NCBI GenBank assembly: GCA_964645935.1
Contig: CAZYAK010000077.1
Coordinates: 1-6,509, forward strand
DNA from: CAZYAK01 sp964645935
GTDB lineage: Bacteria > Patescibacteriota > Gracilibacteria > Peribacterales > Peribacteraceae
Length of the DNA stretch: 6,509 nt
Direction: 5' to 3'
Notes under the pieces: generated by a model
Database searches by the model: none
What the model saw: only the letters and a program-made list of their open reading frames with translations
Told to the model about the DNA's origin: nothing
Made by a program: the position numbers and the translations under genes
Shown here: positions 1 through 6,509 of the stretch, one piece after another
How the letters are laid out: each line of letters starts with the position of its first letter
Position numbering within the stretch: position 1 is the first letter of the stretch

Positions 1-14
1 TGCCGCGCCTGCCA
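1..14 (+). tRNA. 3' end of a tRNA gene, probably tRNA-Trp (partial)
   Basis: The first 14 bases, TGCCGCGCCTGCCA, read as the end of a T-stem, an acceptor 3' strand CGCGCCT, discriminator G and an encoded CCA. The reading is secure because the same 14 bases recur at 272-285 directly behind a textbook T-arm. The acceptor would pair with a 5' end AGGCGCG. A first base A paired to T72, with discriminator G, is the arrangement seen in bacterial tRNA-Trp. The rest of the tRNA lies before the window, so the anticodon cannot be seen and the isotype is inference. Confidence 0.55.
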
Positions 15-40
15 GATGATCCTCGGTCGTTGCTGGAGGG

Positions 41-55
41 CCGCACCCGGTGCGG
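41..55 (+). terminator. Short GC-rich hairpin behind the tRNA end
   Basis: CCGCAC (41-46) pairs with GTGCGG (50-55) around a 3-base loop. It lies 27 bases after the tRNA CCA end, a natural place for a tRNA terminator. The bases after it (ATTGTTGG) are only weakly T-rich, so terminator function is uncertain. Confidence 0.3.
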
Positions 56-110
56 ATTGTTGGCGGTAAAGGGATCACATAGCAGAACGTTTTTTGATTG
101 AGGAGAAGGA

Positions 111-173
111 TCTCCCAACCCCTCTCGTAGGAGCACTGGGGAAACCTTGTCGGGGAGGAGAGGGTTTGGGAGA
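111..173. repeat. Imperfect 16-bp inverted repeat
   Basis: TCTCCCAACCCCTCTC (111-126) matches the reverse complement of 158-173 at 15 of 16 positions, leaving a 31-base loop. The stem is the longest of a run of hairpins that fills 111-256. No ORF with a credible protein crosses it. It may be a small non-coding palindromic element or part of a structured RNA; no family is recognised. Confidence 0.5.
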
Positions 174-202
174 GGAACCCGGTGGTTCCTTTCCCTGGGA
201 AA
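174..202. repeat. Two abutting small hairpins
   Basis: GGAACC (174-179) pairs with GGTTCC (184-189) around CGGT. Directly next to it, TTTCC (190-194) pairs with GGAAA (198-202) around a 3-base loop. There is no unpaired base between the two hairpins, and the first one starts right where the 111-173 inverted repeat ends. Such end-to-end packing is unusual and suggests a folded RNA or single-stranded DNA. Confidence 0.45.
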
Positions 203-206
203 CAGC

Positions 207-256
207 GTGCGAGCCCGCGAGCCGCGCTCGCGCGTGGCCTTTAGGCCGGCTCGCAC
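207..256. repeat. Y-shaped nested inverted repeat (three-way junction)
   Basis: An outer stem is formed by GTGCGAGCC (207-215) and GGCTCGCAC (248-256), nine perfect pairs. Inside it are two separate hairpins: CGCGAGC (216-222) with GCTCGCG (226-232), and GGCC (236-239) with GGCC (244-247) around TTTA. Only three bases (233-235) in the junction stay unpaired. The outer stem abuts the T-arm-like stem that begins at 257, so all four helices could stack. This is seen directly; its role is unknown. Confidence 0.55.
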
Positions 257-285
257 GGCAGGTTCGAGCCCTGCCGCGCCTGCCA
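257..285 (+). repeat. Second copy of tRNA T-arm and acceptor 3' end (attachment-site-like remnant)
   Basis: A 6-bp stem GGCAGG (257-262) / CCTGCC (270-275) encloses the loop TTCGAGC, a perfect T-arm. It is followed by the acceptor strand, discriminator G and CCA at 283-285. Bases 272-285 repeat bases 1-14 exactly. No matching 5' acceptor (AGGCGCG), D-arm or anticodon arm precedes it, so this is not a complete tRNA. Tyrosine recombinases commonly use tRNA 3' ends as attachment sites and leave exactly this kind of duplicated 3' end. Here the two copies are only 271 bp apart and no integrase is present, so this would be a relic or a very small element. Confidence 0.5.
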
Positions 286-826
286 ATCTCATTCAGGAAT
301 GCACTTGTCCCGGCCGGACCAGCTGGAGTCGTACACGGGCATCGTCAGGAGCGTGAGCCGGCGATGGCAGTCGGCATCGACAGACCTCGCGAGCCCGATG
401 CGGCAATCGTCGGAGGTCCGATCGGATTGCTGCAGAAGCCGAAGGGCTGTACGGCCGACCGGACTGACCATGATGGCAGCGACAGCAGAAAGCCGGCCTG
501 CAGGACACCGAGCGCCGCTACGACGGCCAGCGAAACTCTCCAGGGGCGTACATCCCTGCGCGCATCGTACGCGTCACGCCCCCGAGGAACACGGGTCGGG
601 GGGGCGCAGGATGGTATTGAACGGGGCGAGGCACGCCGGACTGTCGCCTGTACCCCCTGCTCGGCGATCGGGTTCCCGCGTTTCTCGCCTGCCAAGAATG
701 CGGGCCCGGCGGAGGGGCGCGCAATCGCATTCCAGGGGGCACATATTCGCCCGCTATCCGCACCGATATCAGACGAAGGTCGCCGCAGGACCCGGCACGC
801 GCGATCCTCCGCGCGCGCCTGCCGCG
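286..826. other. Gene-free stretch, possibly holding a decayed minus-strand reading frame
   Basis: No frame here gives a convincing protein; the long frames on both strands run through the tRNA remnant, a terminator or the neighbouring gene, and are products of high GC. The one thing to note is on the minus strand. From about 539 down to 345 a frame begins with a hydrophobic run (SLAVVAALGVLQAGFLLSLP) that resembles a signal peptide and then ends quickly at a stop. No start codon precedes it in frame; ATGs at 565 and 553 lie in another frame. If it was once a gene it is frameshifted. Confidence 0.3.
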
Positions 827-855
827 AAAACCCCATCCTTCCGGGAAGGATGGGG
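827..855 (-). terminator. Rho-independent terminator of the small membrane-protein gene
   Basis: Read on the minus strand, an 11-bp perfect stem (845-855 with 831-841, 3-base loop) is followed by TTTT (830-827). It starts 10 bases beyond the TAG stop of the minus-strand gene. Strong stem, correct orientation and position make this a confident intrinsic terminator, although the T-tract is short. Confidence 0.75.
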
Positions 856-865
856 CGAGCGACCG

Positions 866-1294
866 CTATGTTCTGATGTCCTCGACGAAGGACTGGAAGG
901 CCGGGTCGCTGTCGAATTCCGAGGCGAGGATCTTCCACTCTCGCCGGTACAGCGGGCTTCTGATGGTCTTGACCATCTCGGCCCGCCAGATTGCCCAGAT
1001 CCGGGAATCCAGGTACCCCTGCTTCCACATCAGGTACTCCTGGGAACACAGATTCAGGTACTCCAAGACCACTTCCGTCATCTCATCGGAAACGGGCGGC
1101 AGGGACGCGCCCAGCCGGGCGTGACGGGTGCCGCGCGGATACGAGCGGACGATCCGCCCGTACTCCCCCAGAAAATAGCGGATCATCTGGCTGTTCTCCT
1201 GCCTGAAGTAGGCCCGAACGCTGATGATGGCGCTCGCCACCCCCACAACGAGCGTGGCGAGCGTGGCCAGTTGGACCCATAGTTCCAAGTCCAT
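866..1294 (-). CDS. Small membrane-anchored protein of unknown function (142 aa)
   Basis: The protein begins with a short N-terminus and one hydrophobic segment at about residues 5-27, then turns basic (VRAYFRQ). It is therefore probably a single-pass inner-membrane protein with a cytoplasmic body. The body (about 35-140) is rich in Trp and Tyr and contains LNLCSQEYLMWKQGYLDSRI followed by WAIW. This resembles a loosely defined group of small bacterial membrane proteins of unknown role; I cannot name a family. An ATG at 1333 would add 13 residues, but it sits directly beyond the -10 box, where transcription has not yet begun. The ATG at 1294 has GGGAG seven bases upstream, the only good ribosome binding site in the window, so I chose it. 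It ends with TAG just before a terminator. It is transcribed divergently from the TrmB-type gene at 1433 across a shared control region, so regulation by that protein is plausible. Confidence 0.75.
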   Translation of the reverse strand: MDLELWVQLATLATLVVGVASAIISVRAYFRQENSQMIRYFLGEYGRIVRSYPRGTRHARLGASLPPVSDEMTEVVLEYLNLCSQEYLMWKQGYLDSRIWAIWRAEMVKTIRSPLYRREWKILASEFDSDPAFQSFVEDIRT

Positions 1295-1333
1295 GCGTGT
1301 TCTCCCATGCTGTTGAAGAGCGATCGTATTCAT

Positions 1334-1361
1334 ATTATATACTATTTATAATTTTAATCAA
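1334..1361 (-). promoter_or_regulatory. Sigma70-type promoter for the small membrane-protein gene
   Basis: On the minus strand, TTGATT (1361-1356) and a perfect TATAAT (1339-1334) are separated by 16 bp. Transcription should start near 1327, giving a leader of about 33 bases before the ATG at 1294. It lies in a strongly AT-rich interval unlike the flanking DNA. Confidence 0.6.
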
Positions 1362-1365
1362 TTTT

Positions 1366-1395
1366 TTGACGTATTTCGTATATAAATGATATAAT
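1366..1395 (+). promoter_or_regulatory. Sigma70-type promoter for the TrmB-family gene
   Basis: TTGACG (1366-1371) and a perfect TATAAT (1390-1395) are separated by 18 bp. The start of transcription should be near 1402, about 31 bases before the ATG at 1433. Its -35 box is only four bases from the -35 box of the divergent promoter, so one bound protein could control both. Confidence 0.7.
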
Positions 1396-1401
1396 TCGTC
1401 A
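1367..1401. promoter_or_regulatory. Candidate operator dyad spanning the TrmB-gene promoter
   Basis: TGACGTATT (1367-1375) and AATTCGTCA (1393-1401) are inverted copies that match at eight of nine positions, centred on 1384. The arms cover the -35 and -10 elements, so a bound dimer would block transcription. Binding by the adjacent TrmB-family protein (autoregulation) is inference from position only. Confidence 0.4.
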
Positions 1402-1432
1402 GATTTTTCGACATATTACAGAACTCATCTCC

Positions 1433-2173
1433 ATGCAGAACCTCGGGGAAATCCTGGGCCTGACCGCTGCGGAGGAAAGCGCGTACCTGTGCTGCCTGCA
1501 GCAGGGGCCGCTCTCCGTGACGGAAATCGCGACGATCACGGGCGGGAAGCGGCCCACCCTCTATCCCGTCCTGCGGTCACTGGCGGACAGGCGGTACCTG
1601 GTGGTCGTACCGCGGGGGAAGCGGATGCTGTATGACGCGGCGCCCCCGTCGGTGTTCCGCCAGGCGCTGCAGCGGCGGGCCCAGGACCTGGAAACCCTCC
1701 TGCCCGACCTGGAGCGCCGGCGCCTCGGCGAACGCGTGCTGCCCGAAGTCACCGTGGTGCGGCCCGAGGGCGTGGCCGATCTCTACGAGCGCGTCTACGC
1801 CAGCATGGAACGTGGCGAGCGGGTGTGGTTCCTCACGTCGATCGCCGACGTGGACGCCTCGGCGCCGTGGGTGCTGGACCGCTATCGCGACGCGCTCGCC
1901 CGGACGGCGAAGCCCGACGTGCGGGAACTGATCCGGTGGGATGCCGCGGGCAAGGCGTACCTGCGCAGGATCCGCGCGATGGGCTTCGCGCATCCGTGCC
2001 GCCTCTTGCCCAAGACCATGCAGGTGAGCAACGACATCGTCATCTTCGGGTCCGTCGCGGCCATCCTGTCGTTCTCTCGGCGGCAATGGGGCGTGGAGAT
2101 CGCGGAGAAGCACATCGCCGCGTCGATGCGCACGTTGTACGAAGGCCTCTGGGCGGGAGCGATCGCGCGCTGA
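1433..2173 (+). CDS. TrmB-family transcriptional regulator with PLD-like C-terminal domain
   Basis: This 246-aa protein has the two-part plan of TrmB-like regulators. Residues 1-70 form a winged helix: LSVTEIATITGGKRPTLYPV (27-46) gives the helix-turn-helix, and LVVVPRGKRMLYDAA (56-70) the wing. A charged helix at about 74-98 probably serves dimerisation. Residues 104-245 resemble the phospholipase-D-like sensor half common to these proteins, with EVTVVRPEGVADLYERVY, a central VWFLTSIADV strand, LPKTMQVSNDIVIFGSVAAI near 192-211 and a final GVEIAEKHIAASMRTLYEGL. I see no HKD catalytic motif, so a ligand-binding rather than enzymatic role is expected; the ligand is unknown. The length is typical. 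The start is set by the family's N-terminal pattern and by the promoter 38 bases upstream; no Shine-Dalgarno is present. It is divergent from the small membrane protein, which is its most likely target apart from itself. Confidence 0.85.
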   Translation: MQNLGEILGLTAAEESAYLCCLQQGPLSVTEIATITGGKRPTLYPVLRSLADRRYLVVVPRGKRMLYDAAPPSVFRQALQRRAQDLETLLPDLERRRLGERVLPEVTVVRPEGVADLYERVYASMERGERVWFLTSIADVDASAPWVLDRYRDALARTAKPDVRELIRWDAAGKAYLRRIRAMGFAHPCRLLPKTMQVSNDIVIFGSVAAILSFSRRQWGVEIAEKHIAASMRTLYEGLWAGAIAR

Positions 2174-2191
2174 CGCGCAGGCCCGCTTGGA

Positions 2192-2263
2192 CATCCGTCG
2201 GCCGGAGGCGACTTCGCCATCCTCCGGCCTTCCGCAAACGCACCGGTTGGAAGCCGACGGATG
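2192..2263. repeat. Y-shaped nested inverted repeat downstream of the regulator gene
   Basis: An 11-bp perfect outer stem is formed by CATCCGTCGGC (2192-2202) and GCCGACGGATG (2253-2263). It encloses two hairpins: GCCGGAGG (2201-2208) with CCTCCGGC (2221-2228), and CTTCC (2229-2233) with GGAAG (2249-2253). One or two bases at the junction are shared between stems. A partial repeat follows: ACTTCGCC then TCCTCCGG at 2211-2227, and ACTTCGCCCCTCCGG at 2266-2280, the latter inside another small hairpin (2273-2285). It may end the upstream transcript, but there is no T-tract. Its plan resembles the element at 207-256 without sequence identity. Confidence 0.5.
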
Positions 2264-2285
2264 CCACTTCGCCCCTCCGGGAGGG

Positions 2286-2313
2286 TTGAACGGGCGGCGC
2301 GGATACGTAGGAT
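2286..2313 (+). promoter_or_regulatory. Probable promoter for the 77-aa gene
   Basis: TTGAAC (2286-2291) and TAGGAT (2308-2313) are separated by 16 bp. Transcription should start near 2320, giving a leader of about 29 bases that is almost pure C and T up to the ATG at 2349. Confidence 0.5.
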
Positions 2314-2348
2314 GCTTCCACGATTTTTTCTTTTCTCCCCCCGTTCCC

Positions 2349-2582
2349 ATGGCCCTCTCCGATCAGCCCGAGGCGACGCTCGATGCGCCCGTCACCGCGA
2401 ACGCCATCGACCCCGGCAGCGTCGTCGCGTGGAACCTCCGCGCCTGGTCCCAGGTGCTCGGCACCACGCCCGACCGCGTGAACGCGCTCCTGGCGAACCA
2501 GGACGATCCCGCGCACGCGGAGGAGCTCTCGGGTCTCGCGGATCGCGCGAAAGAGCTGAGCTCGGTCAACGACGTCGACTGA
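2349..2582 (+). CDS. Small acidic protein of unknown function (77 aa)
   Basis: I do not recognise this protein with confidence. It is acidic and probably cytoplasmic, with no signal peptide or membrane segment. Residues 1-22 look unstructured. A helical middle contains VVAWNLRAWSQVLGTTPDRV (25-44), then a short linker QDDP and a final helix (AEELSGLADRAKELSSV). The spacing of Trp, Leu-Gly and the following helix faintly recalls the small DUF3606 proteins, but this is a weak resemblance. The frame is open upstream to 2187, but I chose the ATG at 2349: it lies after a promoter and leader, and the upstream part translates an inverted repeat. It has its own promoter and a very strong terminator 16 bases after the stop, so it is a single-gene unit. 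This supports a real gene. Confidence 0.65.
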   Translation: MALSDQPEATLDAPVTANAIDPGSVVAWNLRAWSQVLGTTPDRVNALLANQDDPAHAEELSGLADRAKELSSVNDVD

Positions 2583-2598
2583 ACGCATCACACCATCG

Positions 2599-2627
2599 GC
2601 ACCCCGGCGCGCGCCGGGGTGCTTTTT
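2599..2627 (+). terminator. Strong rho-independent terminator of the 77-aa gene
   Basis: A 24-base perfect palindrome (2599-2622) folds into a 10-bp GC-rich stem with a 4-base loop and is followed by TTTTT (2623-2627). It lies between two convergent genes. Only the plus-strand reading has a T-tract; the topA transcript coming the other way meets the same hairpin seven bases after its stop, but without Ts behind it. Confidence 0.9.
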
Positions 2628-2629
2628 GC

Positions 2630-5023
2630 TTACCCGCGCTTCCGCCACTTGCTCGGCGGGCGCTCGCGCTTGCGCTTGAGGATCTCCACCGCCTCCTCCT
2701 GCGTGAGGGTATCCATGGAGTACTTCTTGCCGAGTGACGCGTTGGTCTTGCCGTCGGTGACGTAGGGGCCGAAACGGCCAGTCTTGAGTGAGATCTGCCC
2801 GCCGCTGACGGGGTCAGGGCCAAAGGTCTTGATGGACTCCGCGGCCTTCTGTTTCTTTTCGGCGGCCTCCGCGATAAGCGTGACGCAATCCTCCAGCGTG
2901 AGCGTGAGGAGGTCACGGTCGGCGGGGACGGAGACGGTGACCTCGCCGCACTTGATGTACGGGCCGAAGCGGCCGAGCGAGACGGTCATCATGTCCGCGC
3001 CATGGAGCCCAAGCTCGCGCGGGAAGCTGAGCAGCGACGCCGCCTGCTCCAGTGAAATGGTGTCCGTTGTAAGGTGCTTGGGGATGGAGGCGCTCTTGGG
3101 CTTGAGACGGTCGCTTTCCTTCTTCTTGCGCTTCTTGCCCGACGCCTCGGCGGCCGCAGCGTACTTCTTGAGTGGCTGCTCCTCCGGGCGCCCCAGCTGC
3201 ACAAACGGCCCAAAGCGGCCGATGCGCGCGATGATGTCCATGCCGGTCTTGGGATCCTTGCCGATGACGCGCTCCTTCATGACATCCGCCTTGTTGATGG
3301 CGTCCGTCTTCTCCTTCACCAGGTTCTTGAACGGCTCATAGAAGCCCCGCAGGAACGCGGCGCCGGTGGTGGCGCCCTCGGCCACGTCGTCCAGGTTCTG
3401 TTCCATCTTGGCCGTGAACGCGAGGCTCACAATATCCGCGAAGTGGTCGGCGAGGAGGTCCGTCACCATGAACGCAACGTCCTCCGGGATCAGCTGCTTG
3501 CCCTCCTTTTTGATGTACCCGCGCGCCTGGATGGTGGAGATGGTGGGCGCGTATGTGGACGGGCGGCCGATGCCTTCCTCTTCCAACTTCTTGACCAATG
3601 CCGCCTCGGAATAGCGGGGCGGTGGCTTGGTGAAGTGCTGCTCGGTCTTGAGGAGCTCCGCGAGCGAGAGCACCTGGCCCACGACGAGCGGCGGCAGGAG
3701 CTTCTCCCCCGGATCCACGTCATCCTCCTTGCGCGCGTCGCCGTCGTCCTTGCCTTCCTGGTAGACGCGCATGAAGCCGTCGAAGGTGACGGTCTGGCCC
3801 GTGGCGCGGAACGTGTAGTCACGCGCGGCGATGTCGGCACCCACCCGCTTGAGCTCGGCGGGGGCCATCTGCGTGGCCATGGTGCGGTTCCAGATGAGCG
3901 TGTAGAGCTTGAGCTGGTTGGGCTCCAGCACGTTGGCGAGTGATAGCGGCGTGCGCGCGATCTCGGTGGGGCGGATGGCCTCGTGCGCCTCCTGCGCGCC
4001 TTTGGCCTTGGTCTTGTAGCGGCGCGCCTCGGGCAGCAAGTACTCGCGGCCGTAGAGGGTCGCGATGGTGGCGTTGGTGTCGGTGAGAGCCTTATCGCTG
4101 AGGTTTACGGAGTCGGTGCGCATGTAGGTGATGAGACCCGTGGCGCCCTGGTCGCCGCCCACGTCGATGCCTTCGTACAGCTGTTGGGCGATCATCATCG
4201 TCTGTTTCACGGAGAAGCCGAGCTTGCGCGCGCCCTCCTGCTGCAGTGTGGAGGTAGTAAAGGGCGGGGGCGGGCTCTTCTTGAGCTCACGTTCGTCTAC
4301 CGCGGCCACCACGTACTGCGCGCCCTCGAGATCGGAGAGCACCTGCGTGATGACGTCCTGACCCCCGAGCTCCAGCTTCTTGCCTCCCTTCTTCTGAAGG
4401 TCGGCAGAGAAACGGGCCTTGGCCTCGGTCTCCAGCTGCGCCTCCACCGTCCAGTACTCGACGGGGATGAATGCTCTGATCTCTTTCTCGCGGTCCACGA
4501 TGATCTTCACGGCCACGGACTGCACGCGTCCCGCGCTGAGGCCCCGGTACACCTTCTTCCAGAGGAACGGCGAGAGCGTGTAGCCCACAAGACGGTCTAG
4601 CACGCGGCGCGCCTGCTGCGCGTCTACGAGCTTCATGTCGAGCGTGCGCGGGTTCGCCACGGCCGCTTTGATGGCGGTCTCCGTGATCTCGTGGAAGACG
4701 ATGCGCTTCACGGTCTTGGGATCCTTCTTGAGCACCTGCGTGAGGTGCCAGCCGATCGCCTCTCCCTCGCGGTCCTCATCAGTCGCGATCCAGAGATCCT
4801 CCGCACCCTTGAGAGCATCCTTAAGCTTCTTCACCGTCGCCTGCTTCTCCTTGGGCACCTCGTACTCGGGGGTGAAGTCGCCATCCGTGTCCACCGCAAT
4901 GGTGGAGCTGGGCAGGTCGCGCACGTGGCCCATACTGGCCTGCACGTCGTACTCCTTTCCTAAGAAACGCTTGATGGTCTTGGCCTTGGCCGGAGACTCG
5001 ACGATGACGAGATGCTTGGACAT
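2630..5023 (-). CDS. topA: DNA topoisomerase I (type IA)
   Basis: Topoisomerase I nicks one DNA strand, passes the other through and reseals it, relaxing negative supercoils. The 797-aa protein is complete. The Toprim domain opens with LVIVESPAKAKTI (Glu9) and carries the metal-binding motif TDEDREGEAIGWHL (Asp82, Asp84, Glu86). VGYTLSPFLWKKVYRGLSAG (146-165) and RVQSVAVKIIVDREKEI (166-182) match the family core. The active-site Tyr300 lies in GLITYMRTDSVNLS, followed by Arg302. EEEGIGRPSTYAPTI (481-495) is the second strongly conserved block. The C-terminal part has no four-cysteine zinc fingers; instead it has three GRFGP repeats at about 602, 684 and 749, with a basic KKRKKK linker near 630, as in many non-enterobacterial enzymes. 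The start is fixed by the MSKHLVIVES beginning. It ends in TAA. It is a single gene, convergent with the 77-aa gene and divergent from the methyltransferase-like gene. Confidence 0.98.
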   Translation of the reverse strand: MSKHLVIVESPAKAKTIKRFLGKEYDVQASMGHVRDLPSSTIAVDTDGDFTPEYEVPKEKQATVKKLKDALKGAEDLWIATDEDREGEAIGWHLTQVLKKDPKTVKRIVFHEITETAIKAAVANPRTLDMKLVDAQQARRVLDRLVGYTLSPFLWKKVYRGLSAGRVQSVAVKIIVDREKEIRAFIPVEYWTVEAQLETEAKARFSADLQKKGGKKLELGGQDVITQVLSDLEGAQYVVAAVDERELKKSPPPPFTTSTLQQEGARKLGFSVKQTMMIAQQLYEGIDVGGDQGATGLITYMRTDSVNLSDKALTDTNATIATLYGREYLLPEARRYKTKAKGAQEAHEAIRPTEIARTPLSLANVLEPNQLKLYTLIWNRTMATQMAPAELKRVGADIAARDYTFRATGQTVTFDGFMRVYQEGKDDGDARKEDDVDPGEKLLPPLVVGQVLSLAELLKTEQHFTKPPPRYSEAALVKKLEEEGIGRPSTYAPTISTIQARGYIKKEGKQLIPEDVAFMVTDLLADHFADIVSLAFTAKMEQNLDDVAEGATTGAAFLRGFYEPFKNLVKEKTDAINKADVMKERVIGKDPKTGMDIIARIGRFGPFVQLGRPEEQPLKKYAAAAEASGKKRKKKESDRLKPKSASIPKHLTTDTISLEQAASLLSFPRELGLHGADMMTVSLGRFGPYIKCGEVTVSVPADRDLLTLTLEDCVTLIAEAAEKKQKAAESIKTFGPDPVSGGQISLKTGRFGPYVTDGKTNASLGKKYSMDTLTQEEAVEILKRKRERPPSKWRKRG

Positions 5024-6509
5024 CCGTGCGGGGGATGGATAACGAGGGCGGAGCCTAGAGAGGGGAACGAGCGCACGTCAACGAGAACACCGGAGTACCG
5101 CGGGGGGGCGGAACCGTTGTCCCCGCAGCGGGAAGCCAGTAGAATCATGCGCTGATTTCCATGCGGATCGACCTTCTGCCCTACACCGACTGCCCGCCCG
5201 ACGCCGGTGATCCCGACGACGTCGACTGGACAGACCCACTTCTGCACCGCGACATCCTGGAACGCGGGGGCTACCACCACCGCGTCCTCCACGACGAGGC
5301 CGTAAACGCCATCATCGAGCACGACGCGCCTCACGGATCGCTCATCGTGGATGTGGGCGGCGGGAGCGACATACGGTCGCTGAACCACGACCTCCTCCGC
5401 GATCGCGGGCAGCGACTCGTACACGTGGACTGCGTGTGGGCGATCGAGGGCCAATGCCTGGAGAAGGTCGTGCACGTGCGCGCGGACTTGCGAAGAATCC
5501 CCGCATCCTTCGCGGACCTCCCGCTGGCGGAGGCCATCAGCCGGCAGGAGCACCTGCTGCAGCACGCCCAGCAGTCCGAACGCGTGAACACGATGCGCGC
5601 GGAGCTCGGGTTCTTCCACATGCTGCTGACACAAAACCCCATTGGCACCGCCGTATTCGCACACGTGCTCTCCCACCTGCCTCCCACCACGCAGCGGCGT
5701 CTCCTGGCGATCGCAGAGCGCACACTCATGGAGGGCGGACGCCTGCATACGGTCCTCACGCCGGCGTGCATCGGCTCCACGACTTCGGAAGGACGCGGGC
5801 TCATCGCGCTGCAGGAGTTGCTCAACAAGCATTCGCACCTCCGCGTCGCTCGCGACATTCTCCTCGCGCCGTGCTTCGACGCGGACAACTGCGACGAACT
5901 GGCGGACCTCCTGCGAGCAGGGAAGATGGGGCGAGCGCTCACGAGCGTGAACCAGTATCTGCGCGCGTACGGCGGCGTGATCGACGCAGTGGACGGCGCG
6001 CTGGATGACGGGGTAACTCTCGTCGCGAGCGCGCCGCGGCATCCGCAGCTGCGCGCATTCCTGCCCTCGGCGGTACGCGTCATCACCCTGGTGAACGATC
6101 ACTCCACGGGCGCCACGGATCAGGGATTCGGTGTTTCAGGGCCGCATTGACGGAATGTAAATACAGAGCAAGGTGCGAAATTTCTTGGTAAATCGCCGAT
6201 TGGAAGTTCATTTTTGGTACTCATTGGTAATGGCTTCCATTAGCCATTTACATGCGGCCGTCCCTTGCGCAAGCGGAAAAGTCAATGCCGGTGGCTTGCA
6301 CAAGCCAAAAGCCGGTGTACGATTCGCCCTGCCGTACCTCTTCCCCTCCCTATTTATGTCCAAGCAGGACCTGATTGCGGCCATCGCAGATGCCGCCGGT
6401 ATCACCAAGCGCGCCGCCGCCGACTCGCTCCAGGCGATCATCAACATCGTCGTGAAGAACCTGAAGAAGGGTCAGCCCGTGACCATCACCGGCTTCGGCA
6501 CCTTCAAGC

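Overview
The window is a chromosomal stretch from a GC-rich bacterium. It carries three recognisable genes: a full-length topoisomerase I, a TrmB-family regulator and the start of an HU-family DNA-binding protein. It also carries three proteins I cannot name with certainty and one end of a tRNA gene. UGA works as an ordinary stop (three genes end in it), so the genetic code is standard. The TrmB protein with a phospholipase-D-like sensor half, the very short pyrimidine-rich leaders and the lone single genes would suit a Patescibacteria/CPR genome, for example a Peribacteria-like lineage. That placement is inference and is only moderately secure.

Layout. Bases 1-14 are the last bases of a tRNA, most likely tRNA-Trp, that lies mostly outside the window. 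Bases 15-285 hold no gene but are packed with inverted repeats. They end in a second copy of the tRNA T-arm and acceptor end (257-285), which makes the 271-bp unit look like a tiny integrated or duplicated element next to a tRNA gene. Bases 286-826 show no convincing gene. Then comes a divergent pair: a small membrane-anchored protein on the minus strand (866-1294, with a strong terminator at 827-855) and a TrmB-family regulator on the plus strand (1433-2173). Between them lies a sharply AT-rich interval with two back-to-back sigma70-type promoters and an operator-like dyad. A Y-shaped inverted repeat follows (2192-2263). Next is a 77-aa orphan gene with its own promoter (2349-2582) and a strong terminator (2599-2627).

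Topoisomerase I (topA, 2630-5023, minus strand) runs convergently toward the 77-aa gene. It is divergent from a 329-aa protein (5161-6150) that has the outline of a class I SAM-dependent methyltransferase. The window ends inside an HU-family gene (from 6356), whose promoter region carries two CTTGCRCAAG palindromes 31 bp apart.

Nearly every gene is a single transcription unit with a readable -35/-10 pair 20 to 70 bases ahead of its start. Only the membrane-protein gene has a Shine-Dalgarno sequence; the other five starts follow short C/T-rich leaders. topA and HU both act on DNA topology and chromosome structure. Nothing in the sequence ties the other genes to them functionally, except the likely regulation of the membrane protein by its divergent TrmB neighbour. 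I did not find a clear new multi-gene system. The most unusual material is the hairpin-rich tRNA-end repeat (1-285) and the paired palindromes at the HU promoter.
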